Shown here: positions 17,924 to 26,837 of the stretch, piece by piece
Layout: every line of letters begins with the position of its first letter
Numbering within the stretch: the stretch's first letter is position 1
DNA from: Glaciimonas soli
Lineage (GTDB): Bacteria > Pseudomonadota > Gammaproteobacteria > Burkholderiales > Burkholderiaceae_D
Direction: 5' to 3'
Assembly (NCBI RefSeq): GCF_009497155.1
Contig: NZ_WINI01000007.1
Span: 7,137 to 71,136, forward strand
Length of the DNA stretch: 64,000 nt
The notes under the pieces: generated by a model
Databases searched by the model: none
Told to the model about the DNA's origin: nothing
The model's input: only the letters and a program-made list of their open reading frames with translations
Translations under genes and position numbers: made by a program

Positions 17924-18447
17924 GAAGTAGACATGCATGAGGTACGCAAGGCGCTCAGGGCGGCTTGCAATGACGTAGATGTCTCTGAATGCGCCACTAT
18001 CTCGTCTTCCGTCAAATGACTCCCAAGAATGGGCACTGTAATTGAAGCCTCTTCAACTATGCGTGCCGACATCATTGTAATCACCTCCCTCAAGGCGGCT
18101 TGCGCATGCACCGCTCTTGGTGATGCATTCAACAGCATTACGGGCTTGTAGACAAAAGCTTCGCAACCAACCATCCAATCCAGTGCATTCTTCATGACAC
18201 CAGTGATGCCGTGCGCCTATTCCGGGCTTGCGATAATCAAGGCATCGGCTGAGATAATTTGTTGTCGCAAGCTAGCAACCGGCGCCGGATCGCTAGCTTC
18301 AAGATCCGGGTTGAACAATGGCAATGTGCCGAGACCTGAATAAATAGCGACGTTCATGCCTGCTGGGGCCAAACGCGCTACAGCGCGTAGCAACATAGTA
18401 TTGTTTGAAGCTACCCGCAAGCTACCTGATATGGCGAGAATTTTCAT
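17920..18447 (-). pseudogene. NAD(P)H-dependent FMN reductase broken by an amber codon
   Basis: Two consecutive frames in the same register encode the halves of one flavodoxin-like reductase of about 175 residues. The N-terminal part starts MKILAISGSLR and ends ALIIASPE; the next codon is TAG (18219-18217). The frame then continues AHGITGVMKNALDWMVG. The family motif is SPEYxxG, so the stop replaces the conserved Tyr codon by a single base change. No frameshift is present, which suggests a recent mutation or, less likely, a sequencing error. It lies 17 bases downstream of glk-hexR on the same strand. A TTG at 18453 is an alternative start. Confidence 0.88.
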
Positions 18448-18464
18448 CGGCAAAAATGACCATT

Positions 18465-20432
18465 CTACTTCGTATGCGAAATAACATTCGACGACACAGC
18501 ACCCGCCGCATCCTCTTTTGCAGCAACCTTATCGCTAGCCGTATCCCCGGCAATCGCTGCCACATGCGCGAGAATGCCGCGCTTGGCCTGTCGCTGCATC
18601 TCAGCAAACGGGCTGGAACGCTTCATCGCGACACCAACAGCCAATACATCAATCAACAACAATAACAAAATCCGCGACACCATCGGGATATGCATATTGC
18701 TGCCTTCGTCATGCTCCACTGCTAGCGTGAAATCAGCGCGTTTTGCCAGTTGTGAATTGCTCGGCGCAAGCGCGATGATGGTAGCGCCGGAATTAACGGC
18801 GACTTCCACCGCCGGCGCCAAATGACGTAAGCGGCCAGAATTGGAAATAATCACGGCGACATCGGTGCTTTTCAACATTGCCGCAGAAATTTCTTGTAAT
18901 TGCGGGTCAGTGTAGGCAGAACTGGCAATACCTAATCGGAAGAATTTTTGTTGCGCATCTTCTGCCACCAGACCGCAACTGCCAAAGCCATAAAACTCTA
19001 TCCTGGCTGCCTGACTCAAGATATCAATCACCTTGCTCAAGGTATCGGCATTGAGATTATCGCGGACCTCCAACATGGCAGAAATAGTGTTATCCACCAC
19101 TTTAACGCCCACATCCAACGAAGAATCGCCAACATGCACCTGACTATGCGCAACCGGTACTGTGCCGCTGACACCAGACGCCAGCTTCAACTTGAAATCG
19201 GCCAAACCCTGGCAGCCCATGGTTCTACAAAAACGAATCACGGTTGGCTGACTGACATCGGCACGTCGGGCAATCTCAGAAATCGGTTCGCTCATCACGG
19301 CCCGAGGATGCGCCAGGATCAAGCTGGCGACTTTTTGTTCTGCAGGGGAAAATTGTGGGCGGGCTTTACGGATGCGCTCTAATAATGGTGTAGCGTTGCC
19401 GCCACCCAGATGCTCCGCCAAAATAGCGGCAACACCAACAAAAGCCGGATACGGCGCTGTAATAATATAGGTCGGAATTTTGGCCGTATATTCACCAAAA
19501 CGCCCTTTGCTTTCAAAGCGGGTACGAAATGGCGAGCTTGCAAAATACTCACCCAAGCGTGGCACTACGCCGCCACCAATATATATACCACCTAACGTAC
19601 CCAAAGTCACAGCCACGTCGGCTGCCACAGTGCCAAGCATAGAGCAAAAACATTCCAGGGTTTCGACGCATATTGGGTCAGTCTCGGCCAAAGCACGTTC
19701 TACAATCTGCGCGGTATGCAATGGTTCAGGATTAGCGTTGCCATGCATATCCGCCAATGCGCGGTAAGTCATCTCTATCCCGGGACCAGATACCAGACGC
19801 TCTGCCGAAACGTGTGGAAAAGTACGCCAGCAATAAGCCAATATTGCTGCTTCACGCGCATCGCCAGGGGCGAAGCTGACATGCCCCCCCTCACTGCCCA
19901 AAGCAATCCAGCGACCTTCAGTTGGAATTAAACCGCCGACGCCCAGCCCGGTACCAGCGCCGACCAAACCGATCACCCCACCCGCCAACGACTTACCGCC
20001 ACCTACTTGCACGCAATGCTCATGCTCCAGATGCGGCAAAGCCATCGACAAGGCAGTAAAATCATTCACCACTAATAAGGTATCGAGCTGCAAGCGACGA
20101 CGCGTCGTTTCTATGGAAAATGCCCAATGATGATTGGTCATTTTAATTTCATCGCCATGCACTGGATTAGCAATGGCAATGGCGGCATGACGTATCGTTG
20201 ATTGCTGGTTACCAGCCGAACTAGTCACATTCGCAGCAATATAAGCCTCCACCGCCAAAGCAAATTCTGCAAAGTCAGCGCACCGCAAAGTTTGTATCGT
20301 GTCGATTTGCCCAGGCGCACGCTCCAAAGCAAAACGCGCGTTGGTGCCGCCGATGTCGGCCAGCAAGCGCGGACCGTCTAAATAATAGTCTGCCGAAGCA
20401 ACGCTAGCGTTGGTCGAAAAAGATGATGACAT
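18465..20432 (-). CDS. glk: Bifunctional glucokinase / RpiR-family regulator
   Basis: The 655-residue fusion has a glucokinase domain at about 20-345 and an RpiR/HexR regulator at about 352-640. In the kinase, LLADIGGTNARFALE (about 23-37) binds ATP, VVNDFTA holds the catalytic Asp near 124, and VGAGTGLGVGGLI lies near 157-169. The regulator has a helix-turn-helix (about 382-408, ISEIARRADVSQPTVIRFCR) and a SIS domain (about 465-600, with ISNSGRL). Such fusions are known in Burkholderiales. It phosphorylates incoming glucose and may sense sugar phosphates to regulate transport and pathway genes. It is divergent from the ABC importer, with two operators in between. Confidence 0.95.
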   Translation of the reverse strand: MSSSFSTNASVASADYYLDGPRLLADIGGTNARFALERAPGQIDTIQTLRCADFAEFALAVEAYIAANVTSSAGNQQSTIRHAAIAIANPVHGDEIKMTNHHWAFSIETTRRRLQLDTLLVVNDFTALSMALPHLEHEHCVQVGGGKSLAGGVIGLVGAGTGLGVGGLIPTEGRWIALGSEGGHVSFAPGDAREAAILAYCWRTFPHVSAERLVSGPGIEMTYRALADMHGNANPEPLHTAQIVERALAETDPICVETLECFCSMLGTVAADVAVTLGTLGGIYIGGGVVPRLGEYFASSPFRTRFESKGRFGEYTAKIPTYIITAPYPAFVGVAAILAEHLGGGNATPLLERIRKARPQFSPAEQKVASLILAHPRAVMSEPISEIARRADVSQPTVIRFCRTMGCQGLADFKLKLASGVSGTVPVAHSQVHVGDSSLDVGVKVVDNTISAMLEVRDNLNADTLSKVIDILSQAARIEFYGFGSCGLVAEDAQQKFFRLGIASSAYTDPQLQEISAAMLKSTDVAVIISNSGRLRHLAPAVEVAVNSGATIIALAPSNSQLAKRADFTLAVEHDEGSNMHIPMVSRILLLLLIDVLAVGVAMKRSSPFAEMQRQAKRGILAHVAAIAGDTASDKVAAKEDAAGAVSSNVISHTK

Positions 20433-20530
20433 TAAGATGCTTTCAGTGAGGCTATGCAGCCGTTGCTATCCGGAAAACTACAACATGCAATTACGCGTGT
20501 AATAATTAAAAACTTATATTGCAATATTAA

Positions 20531-20545
20531 TGTAGCTTTACTACA
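20531..20545. promoter_or_regulatory. HexR-like operator upstream of glk
   Basis: TGTAGCTTTACTACA is a near-perfect palindrome, 14 of 15 to TGTAGTTTTACTACA, 98 bases from the glk start. Confidence 0.7.
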
Positions 20546-20602
20546 ATCGCAAGTGATGGAGAAGTTGTTTTCTCCATGTTGACTTATAAATGAGCATTAT
20601 CA

Positions 20603-20617
20603 TGTAGTTTTACTAGC
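20603..20617. promoter_or_regulatory. HexR-like operator between glk and the importer
   Basis: TGTAGTTTTACTAGC matches 13 of 15 positions, with the full left arm. It lies 222 bases upstream of the importer gene and 58 bases from the neighbouring site. Confidence 0.6.
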
Positions 20618-20839
20618 TTGATGAACAAATGCATGTCGCATTTATTGTCTCGAGTAAATAAATGCAAAATTGCAACATCGTTTTTAAAGCTTGATTTTTT
20701 AGACATGATGTTGTCATGTATTGATGTAAGGCTATATTTAGTAGAGATCAGAGTAGAACACGTAAGTACCAATACCAAGCATCACATGCGTCCTATCCAG
20801 TAAAGTAAAAAGAACACCTTATCCATACAGGAGACAAGT

Positions 20840-22108
20840 ATGAAACTGCAACAAATCATCAAATCTACATTCATCACTACTGCTGCTACGACAGCGCTAC
20901 TATCCGTCTGCATCCCGGCACAGGTTCATGCAGATGAAATCGAAGTTCTGCATTACTGGACTTCCGGTGGTGAAGCCAAATCCGTCGCCGAATTGAAAAA
21001 AATCGTCGAAGCCAAAGGCGTGACATGGAAAGATTTTGCAGTAGCTGGCGGCGCTGGTGAAAATGCCACGACTGCTTTAAAAGCACGCGTCATGGCGGGT
21101 AATCCACCGACAGCAGCACAAATCAAAGGACCTGCGATTCAAGAGTGGGGTCAAGAAGGTGTGTTGGCCAATATCGACGCCGCAGCGATTCCAGGCAAAT
21201 GGGATACCTTGTTGCCAAAAGTAGTCTCTAACACCATGAAATATCAAGGCCATTACGTCGCTGCACCGGTCAATGTGCATCGTGTTAACTGGTTGTGGAT
21301 TAATCCTGAAGTTTTGAAAAAAGCGGGCGCAAAAACGCCAACAACCTGGCCAGAATTCTTTGATGCTGCTGACAAGATCAAAAAAGCCGGTCTTATAGCC
21401 GTTGCGCACGGTGGCCAACCATGGCAAGACGCGACTATCTTTGAAACCGTAGCATTGAGTAATGGTGCAGATTTCTATAACAAAGCACTGGTCAAATTAG
21501 AGCCTGCAGCACTCACCGGCCCAACTATGATCAAGACCTTTGATACCTTGGCAAAAATCAAAACATACATCGACAAAGATGCACCTGGTCGTGATTGGAA
21601 TCTGGCTACTGCGATGGTTATCAACGGCAAAGCCGGTATGCAATTCATGGGTGACTGGGCCAAAGGCGAATTTACTGCTGCTGGCAAAGTACCAGGCAAG
21701 GATTTCTTGTGCGTGCCTGCACCAGATACGGCTAAATCGTATACCTACAATATCGATTCTATAGCCATGTTTAAACAGAAAGATCCGACCCAGGTTAAAG
21801 ATCAATTGATCCTGGCAACAGCGATCATGAGCCCACAGTTCCAGGAAATTTTTAACCTGAACAAAGGTTCGATCCCAGTTCGCCCAGATGTGCCTCGCAC
21901 AAAATTTGATAGCTGCGCCATTCAATCGATGAATGACATGGCTTCGTCTAACAAAGCTGGCACTCTGGAACCAAGTATGGCGCACGGTATGGCGGTCAGC
22001 TCTGCAGTGCAAGGCGCGATGTTCGACGTGATCACGAAATTCATGAACTCCAACATGACATCGCAACAAGCGGTAACAGAATTGGCAAAAGCAGCAAAAA
22101 CGAAGTGA
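20840..22108 (+). CDS. gtsA: Sugar ABC transporter substrate-binding protein
   Basis: This 422-residue periplasmic protein has a signal peptide ending near residue 31 (QVHA, then DEIEVLHYWTSGGEAKSV). It belongs to the family 1 solute-binding proteins, and the WTSGGEAKSVAELK start and QFMGDWAKGEF segment match glucose/mannose binders of the GtsA type. It is the first and presumably most abundant product of the operon. Gene context (Glk, mannose isomerase, Entner-Doudoroff genes) supports glucose or mannose as ligand. Two strong hairpins follow it, which may keep its mRNA more abundant than that of the permeases. Confidence 0.9.
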   Translation: MKLQQIIKSTFITTAATTALLSVCIPAQVHADEIEVLHYWTSGGEAKSVAELKKIVEAKGVTWKDFAVAGGAGENATTALKARVMAGNPPTAAQIKGPAIQEWGQEGVLANIDAAAIPGKWDTLLPKVVSNTMKYQGHYVAAPVNVHRVNWLWINPEVLKKAGAKTPTTWPEFFDAADKIKKAGLIAVAHGGQPWQDATIFETVALSNGADFYNKALVKLEPAALTGPTMIKTFDTLAKIKTYIDKDAPGRDWNLATAMVINGKAGMQFMGDWAKGEFTAAGKVPGKDFLCVPAPDTAKSYTYNIDSIAMFKQKDPTQVKDQLILATAIMSPQFQEIFNLNKGSIPVRPDVPRTKFDSCAIQSMNDMASSNKAGTLEPSMAHGMAVSSAVQGAMFDVITKFMNSNMTSQQAVTELAKAAKTK

Positions 22109-22130
22109 GCTAAGTAAAGCAAGCTGTCCT

Positions 22131-22231
22131 CCCCTCGTCCATTCGTGGATGGGGGGACGCATCTCATTACATCAGCAATCAATCAACAAACAAAACAGCA
22201 TATCAACGTGACAACACCGTCACGTTGATAT
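22131..22231 (+). other. Two intercistronic hairpins between gtsA and gtsB
   Basis: The first (22131-22156) has an 11-base stem including two wobble pairs, capped by TTCG. The second pairs ATATCAACGTGAC (22200-22212) with GTCACGTTGATAT (22219-22231) perfectly around AACACC. Neither is followed by a T run. Hairpins here can stabilise the upstream message or partly terminate, as known for other binding-protein operons; the role here is inferred. Confidence 0.7.
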
Positions 22232-22310
22232 TAGCTTCGTCCTCGTTTCGGTGTATTCTTCAACCCACCGACATACCGACGTAAGCCATATCCTGTTTCA
22301 GGAGACTTGC

Positions 22311-23291
22311 ATGTCCGATCAAACCCTCTCTTTTACTGACGCAAAAAACGCATCAGTCGGGAGTCCCGTAACACCAACAAAACCGCCGCTGAAACAAGGT
22401 GGGCAAGGACGCTTTGCCGGACTTGCTGACCGCTGGTTGCCGCGTTTGGTGTTGTCACCAACTATCATTTTATCGTTGGTATTTGTCTATGGCTTTATTG
22501 CGCTCACAGCCTGGTTATCACTAACCGATTCGCGCATGTTGCCCAATTATGAATTTGCGGGCTTTCATCAATATACCGACTTATTTGGACTGGATCGCTG
22601 GTGGACTTCAGCCGCCAATCTAGGCATTTTCGGCGGCCTGTTCATTTTCTTTTGCCTCGCCATCGGCTTGTTCATGGCAATTTTGCTCGATCAACGTATT
22701 CGTGCTGAAGGTGCGCTACGCGCTATCTACCTCTATCCAATGGCGCTGTCTTTCATCGTTACCGGTGCAGCATGGAAATGGATATTGAATCCAGGTCTTG
22801 GTCTGGAAAAAATGATGCACGATTGGGGTTTTGCGCATTTCACCTTTGATTGGCTGGTCAATTCCGATTTCTCGATCTACACCATCGTCATCGCTGGCGT
22901 CTGGCAATCGTCTGGTTTTGTGATGGCTTTGTTCCTTGCCGGCTTACGCGGCGTGGATGACAGTGTCATCAAAGCAGCGCAAGTCGACGGTGCCAGCTTG
23001 CCGACCATTTATCTGCGTATCATCATTCCAGCTTTGCGCCCCGTCTTCTTCAGTGTGTTGTTAGTACTGGCACATATCGCGATCAAGAGTTTTGACTTGG
23101 TGATGGCGTTGACTGCCGGCGGTCCTGGAACCTCCTCAGACGTACCAGCGATTTTTATGTATCAATATTCATTCACACGCGGTCAACTCGGATTGGGTGC
23201 TGCATCAGCCATGATGATGCTTGCTACTGTATTGGCCGTCTTGGTGCCATTGATGTATCTGGAAACGAAAGGAGCGCGCAATGGACGCTAA
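22311..23291 (+). CDS. gtsB: Sugar ABC transporter permease
   Basis: The chosen start at 22311 (326 residues) has CAGGAG upstream; an earlier in-frame start at 22251 lacks support. After a polar N-terminus (about 1-40) there are six predicted membrane helices. The EAA loop is EAA-like (VIKAAQVDGASLPTIYLRII, about 222-241) and contacts the ATPase. It is the MalF-type partner of the next permease and overlaps it by 11 bases, so the two are probably made together as a heterodimer. Confidence 0.9.
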   Translation: MSDQTLSFTDAKNASVGSPVTPTKPPLKQGGQGRFAGLADRWLPRLVLSPTIILSLVFVYGFIALTAWLSLTDSRMLPNYEFAGFHQYTDLFGLDRWWTSAANLGIFGGLFIFFCLAIGLFMAILLDQRIRAEGALRAIYLYPMALSFIVTGAAWKWILNPGLGLEKMMHDWGFAHFTFDWLVNSDFSIYTIVIAGVWQSSGFVMALFLAGLRGVDDSVIKAAQVDGASLPTIYLRIIIPALRPVFFSVLLVLAHIAIKSFDLVMALTAGGPGTSSDVPAIFMYQYSFTRGQLGLGAASAMMMLATVLAVLVPLMYLETKGARNGR

Positions 23292-24141
23292 GAAACTAAC
23301 AGTCGGGCGTGCTCTGATTTACATCTTGCTGGTGTTTTGCGCGCTGTATTACCTCGCACCTTTGTATGTGATGCTGTCTACTTCGGTTAAAACACTGGAC
23401 GAAATCCGTAGCGGCAATTTGCTGTCATTGCCACACTCACCAACTTCTGCTGCCTGGGTTAAAGCCTGGAGCAGCGCTTGTACGGGAGTTGACTGTAACG
23501 GCCTTGCGCCATTCTTCTGGAATTCGTTAAGAATGGCGATTCCAGCGGTGCTGATTTCTACCTTGATTGGTTCACTCAACGGTTATGTGTTGGCGCATTG
23601 GCGTTTCCGTGGTTCGGAAATTGTTTTCACTGCCTTGATGGTCGGGTGTTTTATTCCGTTCCAGGTTGTGATTTTGCCGATGGCTCGTTTACTGGGCTTG
23701 GCCGATCTGGCCAACACCACAACCGGTTTGGTGTTTGTCCACGTGGTCTATGGGATTGCCTTTACCACCCTATTCTTCCGTAATTACTATGTCACGGTAC
23801 CGGAAGAACTGGTCAAGGCTGCACGGATTGATGGCGCGGGTTTCTTCATGACTTATCGCAAAATTATTTTCCCGTTGTCGCTGCCGATTTTTATGGTTTG
23901 CTTTATCTGGCAGTTCACGCAGATCTGGAATGACTTTTTATTCGGTGTTGTGTTTGGTGGTTCCGATGCGAAGCCAGTCACGGTCGCACTCAACAATCTG
24001 GTTAACACCTCAACCGGCGTAACCGAATATAACGTCAACATGGCGGCAGCGATTATCGCGGCATTGCCAACGTTGGTTGTGTATCTGTTGGCTGGGAAAT
24101 ATTTTGTACGCGGCTTAACTGCGGGTGCAGTCAAAGGCTAA
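23281..24141 (+). CDS. gtsC: Sugar ABC transporter permease
   Basis: This 286-residue MalG-type inner membrane protein has six predicted helices and an EAA loop LVKAARIDGAGFFMTYRKII (about 180-199). It starts inside the end of gtsB, with AAGGAG just upstream. It forms the transmembrane channel with GtsB. Confidence 0.9.
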   Translation: MDAKKLTVGRALIYILLVFCALYYLAPLYVMLSTSVKTLDEIRSGNLLSLPHSPTSAAWVKAWSSACTGVDCNGLAPFFWNSLRMAIPAVLISTLIGSLNGYVLAHWRFRGSEIVFTALMVGCFIPFQVVILPMARLLGLADLANTTTGLVFVHVVYGIAFTTLFFRNYYVTVPEELVKAARIDGAGFFMTYRKIIFPLSLPIFMVCFIWQFTQIWNDFLFGVVFGGSDAKPVTVALNNLVNTSTGVTEYNVNMAAAIIAALPTLVVYLLAGKYFVRGLTAGAVKG

Positions 24142-24144
24142 GAA

Positions 24145-24186
24145 ATTTTGCTTCCCTCGCCCGCTTGCAGGTGAGGGAAGCAAAAT
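24145..24186 (+). repeat. Hairpin repeat between gtsC and the ATPase gene
   Basis: ATTTTGCTTCCCTC (24145-24158) and GAGGGAAGCAAAAT (24173-24186) form a perfect 14-base stem. The core CTCGCCCGCTTGC...GAGG resembles a dispersed palindrome seen in many proteobacteria. It lies in the 79-base gap of the operon and could modulate downstream expression. Confidence 0.7.
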
Positions 24187-24220
24187 CGTATTTAGAGAAA
24201 ATTCAGGAGATGCTTTAAAA

Positions 24221-25378
24221 ATGGCAAGCTTATCAATCCGTAATGTACGCAAGGTGTATCCAAATGGGAACGAAGTTCTCAAAGGGATCGATTTAGAAAT
24301 TGAAGATGGTCAGTTCTTGATTTTGGTCGGCGGCTCTGGCTGCGGAAAATCGACACTGCTCAACATGATTGCCGGTTTAGAAACCGTTTCTGAAGGTGAA
24401 ATCGTCATTGGCGATCGGGTAGTCAACGACGTGCCGCCCAAATCGCGTGATATTGCGATGGTGTTTCAGTCGTATGCGTTGTATCCAACCATGACTGTGC
24501 GCGAAAATATTTCTTTCGGCCTCGGCATTCGCAAGGTACCGAAAGCTGAACAAAAGCAAATCGTAGAACGAGTCGCCAACACCTTGCAAATTACCCATTT
24601 GCTGGACACAAAACCTGCCCTACTCTCCGGTGGACAACGTCAACGGGTTGCAATGGGACGCGCAATTGCGCGTGATCCTTCTTTATTTTTGTTCGATGAA
24701 CCATTGTCGAATCTGGATGCAAAACTACGTGTAGAAATGCGCGCTGAAATCAAACTCATGCATCAACGCTTAGGCAGCACCATCGTCTACGTAACACATG
24801 ATCAGATCGAAGCAATGACGCTAGGTGATCGCATCGCTGTCATGAAAGATGGCGTGGTACAGCAATTTGGCAGCCCGCAAGAAATTTACGACAATCCGCA
24901 AAATTTGTTTGTCGCTGGTTTCATCGGTTCACCATCCATGAATTTCATGCGCGGCAAATTGGTAAAACACGATAATGGCAACGGCGGCGGCATGGCATTC
25001 ACCCTTGAACATGGTGGTGAAACTGCATTGCTACCGTTACCGAAAGCGCAAGCAAACACACCGGCAATTGCAGCATGGCTAGACCGTGAAGTGGTGTTGG
25101 GCATTCGTCCTGAACATCTCACCGATGCGCTCAGTGCCCGCGGTTCAGAGTCAGATGGTTCGCATGGCGATTACCGCCCAAGTGAAGTTAACTGCACGAT
25201 TGAATTGACTGAGCCTACTGGCCCAGACACGCTTGTGTTCACGCATTTCAATGGCTCACGTATCACTTGTCGTACTCACCCGCGTGCTGCAGCCAAGCCA
25301 AAAGAACAAATGGCTTTGGCGTTTGATTTGTCGAAATCGGTGTTTTTTGATCCAGCGTCGGAAATGCGTATAGGCTAA
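24221..25378 (+). CDS. gtsD: Sugar ABC transporter ATP-binding protein (UgpC/MalK family)
   Basis: From the ATG at 24221 the protein has 385 residues; the upstream 32 codons of open frame run through the hairpin repeat and are unlikely. Walker A is GGSGCGKST, the Q loop VFQSYALYPTMTVREN, the signature LLSGGQRQRVAMGRA, and Walker B LFLFDEPLSNLD followed by the H loop YVTHDQ. The C-terminal third is the OB-fold regulatory domain of MalK-type ATPases (VLGIRPEHL). It powers the GtsABC importer. Automated pipelines may call it ugpC. Confidence 0.9.
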   Translation: MASLSIRNVRKVYPNGNEVLKGIDLEIEDGQFLILVGGSGCGKSTLLNMIAGLETVSEGEIVIGDRVVNDVPPKSRDIAMVFQSYALYPTMTVRENISFGLGIRKVPKAEQKQIVERVANTLQITHLLDTKPALLSGGQRQRVAMGRAIARDPSLFLFDEPLSNLDAKLRVEMRAEIKLMHQRLGSTIVYVTHDQIEAMTLGDRIAVMKDGVVQQFGSPQEIYDNPQNLFVAGFIGSPSMNFMRGKLVKHDNGNGGGMAFTLEHGGETALLPLPKAQANTPAIAAWLDREVVLGIRPEHLTDALSARGSESDGSHGDYRPSEVNCTIELTEPTGPDTLVFTHFNGSRITCRTHPRAAAKPKEQMALAFDLSKSVFFDPASEMRIG

Positions 25379-25384
25379 TCGAAC

Positions 25385-25423
25385 TTCTTTCGGAGCCAGC
25401 CTGAAGCGGTGGCTTCGAAAGAA
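25385..25423 (+). terminator. Hairpin after the importer operon
   Basis: Arms 25385-25398 and 25410-25423 pair at 13 of 14 positions around an 11-base loop, seven bases after the ATPase stop. No T run follows, so it is a candidate transcript end only. Confidence 0.5.
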
Positions 25424-25456
25424 ATCTAATCGTCAAACTCACCCTTCTCGTATCAA

Positions 25457-25816
25457 GTGAATACAGAACAATTAAAAAAATTCTGTCTCAGCTTTCCTGG
25501 TGCAAGCGAGCGCTTGTATCAGGCCCCTACCAATATCCTGACTTATTCCGTCGACGACAGAATTTTCGCTTATTTCAAAACCAGTCAGCCGGAACAATGG
25601 CGTTTTTCTATTCGCACTTCACCTGATCGTTTTCTTGAACTCACGGATATGCCGGGTATTAAATCGGCACGATTCAGAGGACGCTTTCACTGGGTGACTA
25701 TCGTGACAGTGGATAGTTTTCCTGAGGATTATTTGAGAGAGCTGGTGACTAGCTCGTATCGCAAAGCGTTGAGTTTGCTGAGTAAGACTAAACAAAGCGC
25801 AGTAATAAAACCATAG
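25457..25816 (+). CDS. MmcQ/YjbR family protein
   Basis: This 119-residue protein starts with GTG at 25457. The pattern LKKFCLSFPGASERL, IFAYF near 40, and WVTIVTVDSFPEDYLRELVTSSYRKALS is that of the YjbR/MmcQ fold, a small cytosolic family with a DNA-binding-like fold and no settled function. It follows the importer operon but is separated by a hairpin, so it may have its own promoter. Confidence 0.85.
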   Translation: MNTEQLKKFCLSFPGASERLYQAPTNILTYSVDDRIFAYFKTSQPEQWRFSIRTSPDRFLELTDMPGIKSARFRGRFHWVTIVTVDSFPEDYLRELVTSSYRKALSLLSKTKQSAVIKP

Positions 25817-25863
25817 CCGCTAAAGGATTGCGCACTACGGTTGAGTATGGATTTACTCCGGAT

Positions 25864-26724
25864 TCAACCCGCTGGATTGGGTTTTAAATACTCTCCCCCA
25901 ATCAACTGCATAGATGCTCCGACAGGAGCACCAACAGCATAAGCCAGCGAGTCAATCAATGAATCGGCAAAGTCGCCTTTATACAGCTTGGAACCTTGAT
26001 GACTCAGATTGGAGTTGGCATCGATGTAAATCGACTCCCCTAGTCCTGACCATAGTCGGCAAAAGCCATAATCTTCAGATAAATAACGACGCGTCACAGG
26101 GTCGACCATCACATCGAAAAAGCGGTAGTGTAATTTCTTGTCGGCGACACCGATGCTATCCGGGACATAATTCAGTTCAGGGTAACTTGTGATGAGCCGT
26201 TCGAACACGCTGCGCTTGATGATCATAAATCCGGTCGGTGCTTCGTCCATCTTCATGAAGCCGTCCGGCTGAACGATTAGCTTTACCTCTTTACTTCCCT
26301 CAATCTCTTCTTTTGCATTCACCGTATAACGGGTGTAACCAGCCTCAAACCGCTGCTGCGTGGTGCCTGCAGGCACTCCTTCAATAGGCCAGTTCTCACG
26401 CTTGAGCGGATACACGCCGGCCGCAATATCATAGCCGGAACCCAGCAATCGAAACGCAGCTTCAGCAGAAAATCCAATGTCAGCATCAATCCAAAACAAA
26501 TGCGTCCATTCAGGATGTTCAAGAAACTGCGCTACACAATTGTTGCGCGCACGTGTCACCAGGCTTTCACCTTGATGCATCACAATCTGCAAAGGCATGC
26601 CTGCACGCTCGGCCTGAATCGCAAAATTTAATAGCGACGTCACATAATTCTGGAAAAACTTCCCATCGTGACTCGGCGTCATAATCACTGGAAAGAATGA
26701 TTTCAGATCAGTATTTTGCGTCAT
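25864..26724 (-). CDS. Putative GT-A fold glycosyltransferase
   Basis: The 286-residue protein has no signal peptide. It starts like nucleotide-sugar transferases (FFPVIMTPSHDGKFF) and contains a DxD-type metal motif in HLFWIDADIGFS (about 94-105), followed by GYDIAAGVYPLKR. This fits Anp1-like or family 2-like GT-A enzymes; I cannot name the acceptor. It stands alone on the minus strand, with no neighbouring polysaccharide genes. Confidence 0.6.
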   Translation of the reverse strand: MTQNTDLKSFFPVIMTPSHDGKFFQNYVTSLLNFAIQAERAGMPLQIVMHQGESLVTRARNNCVAQFLEHPEWTHLFWIDADIGFSAEAAFRLLGSGYDIAAGVYPLKRENWPIEGVPAGTTQQRFEAGYTRYTVNAKEEIEGSKEVKLIVQPDGFMKMDEAPTGFMIIKRSVFERLITSYPELNYVPDSIGVADKKLHYRFFDVMVDPVTRRYLSEDYGFCRLWSGLGESIYIDANSNLSHQGSKLYKGDFADSLIDSLAYAVGAPVGASMQLIGGEYLKPNPAG

Positions 26725-26837
26725 TTTTCTTCCTTTGTCATATGCTTATTTGTCAATAATATACATGGATACACATGGCAAAGTCATACTTTGCGCATTT
26801 TTGCGTTTTCTTTTTTCTATAGGGATATTCGTACAGA

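Larger units (their letters stand above)
20433..20839. other. Divergent glk / importer promoter region
   Basis: This 407-base AT-rich region has no gene. It contains two HexR-like palindromes (below) and must hold the promoters of glk and of the importer operon. AGGAG precedes the gtsA start at 20840. Confidence 0.7.

Noticed and set aside
20731-20750. Further HexR-like site in the glk/importer region (TATATTTAGTAG)
   Set aside because: Only one half resembles the palindrome; the other arm is missing.
24125-24220. N-terminal extension of the importer ATPase
   Set aside because: It overlaps the permease stop and a palindromic repeat; the conserved ATPase start is at 24221.
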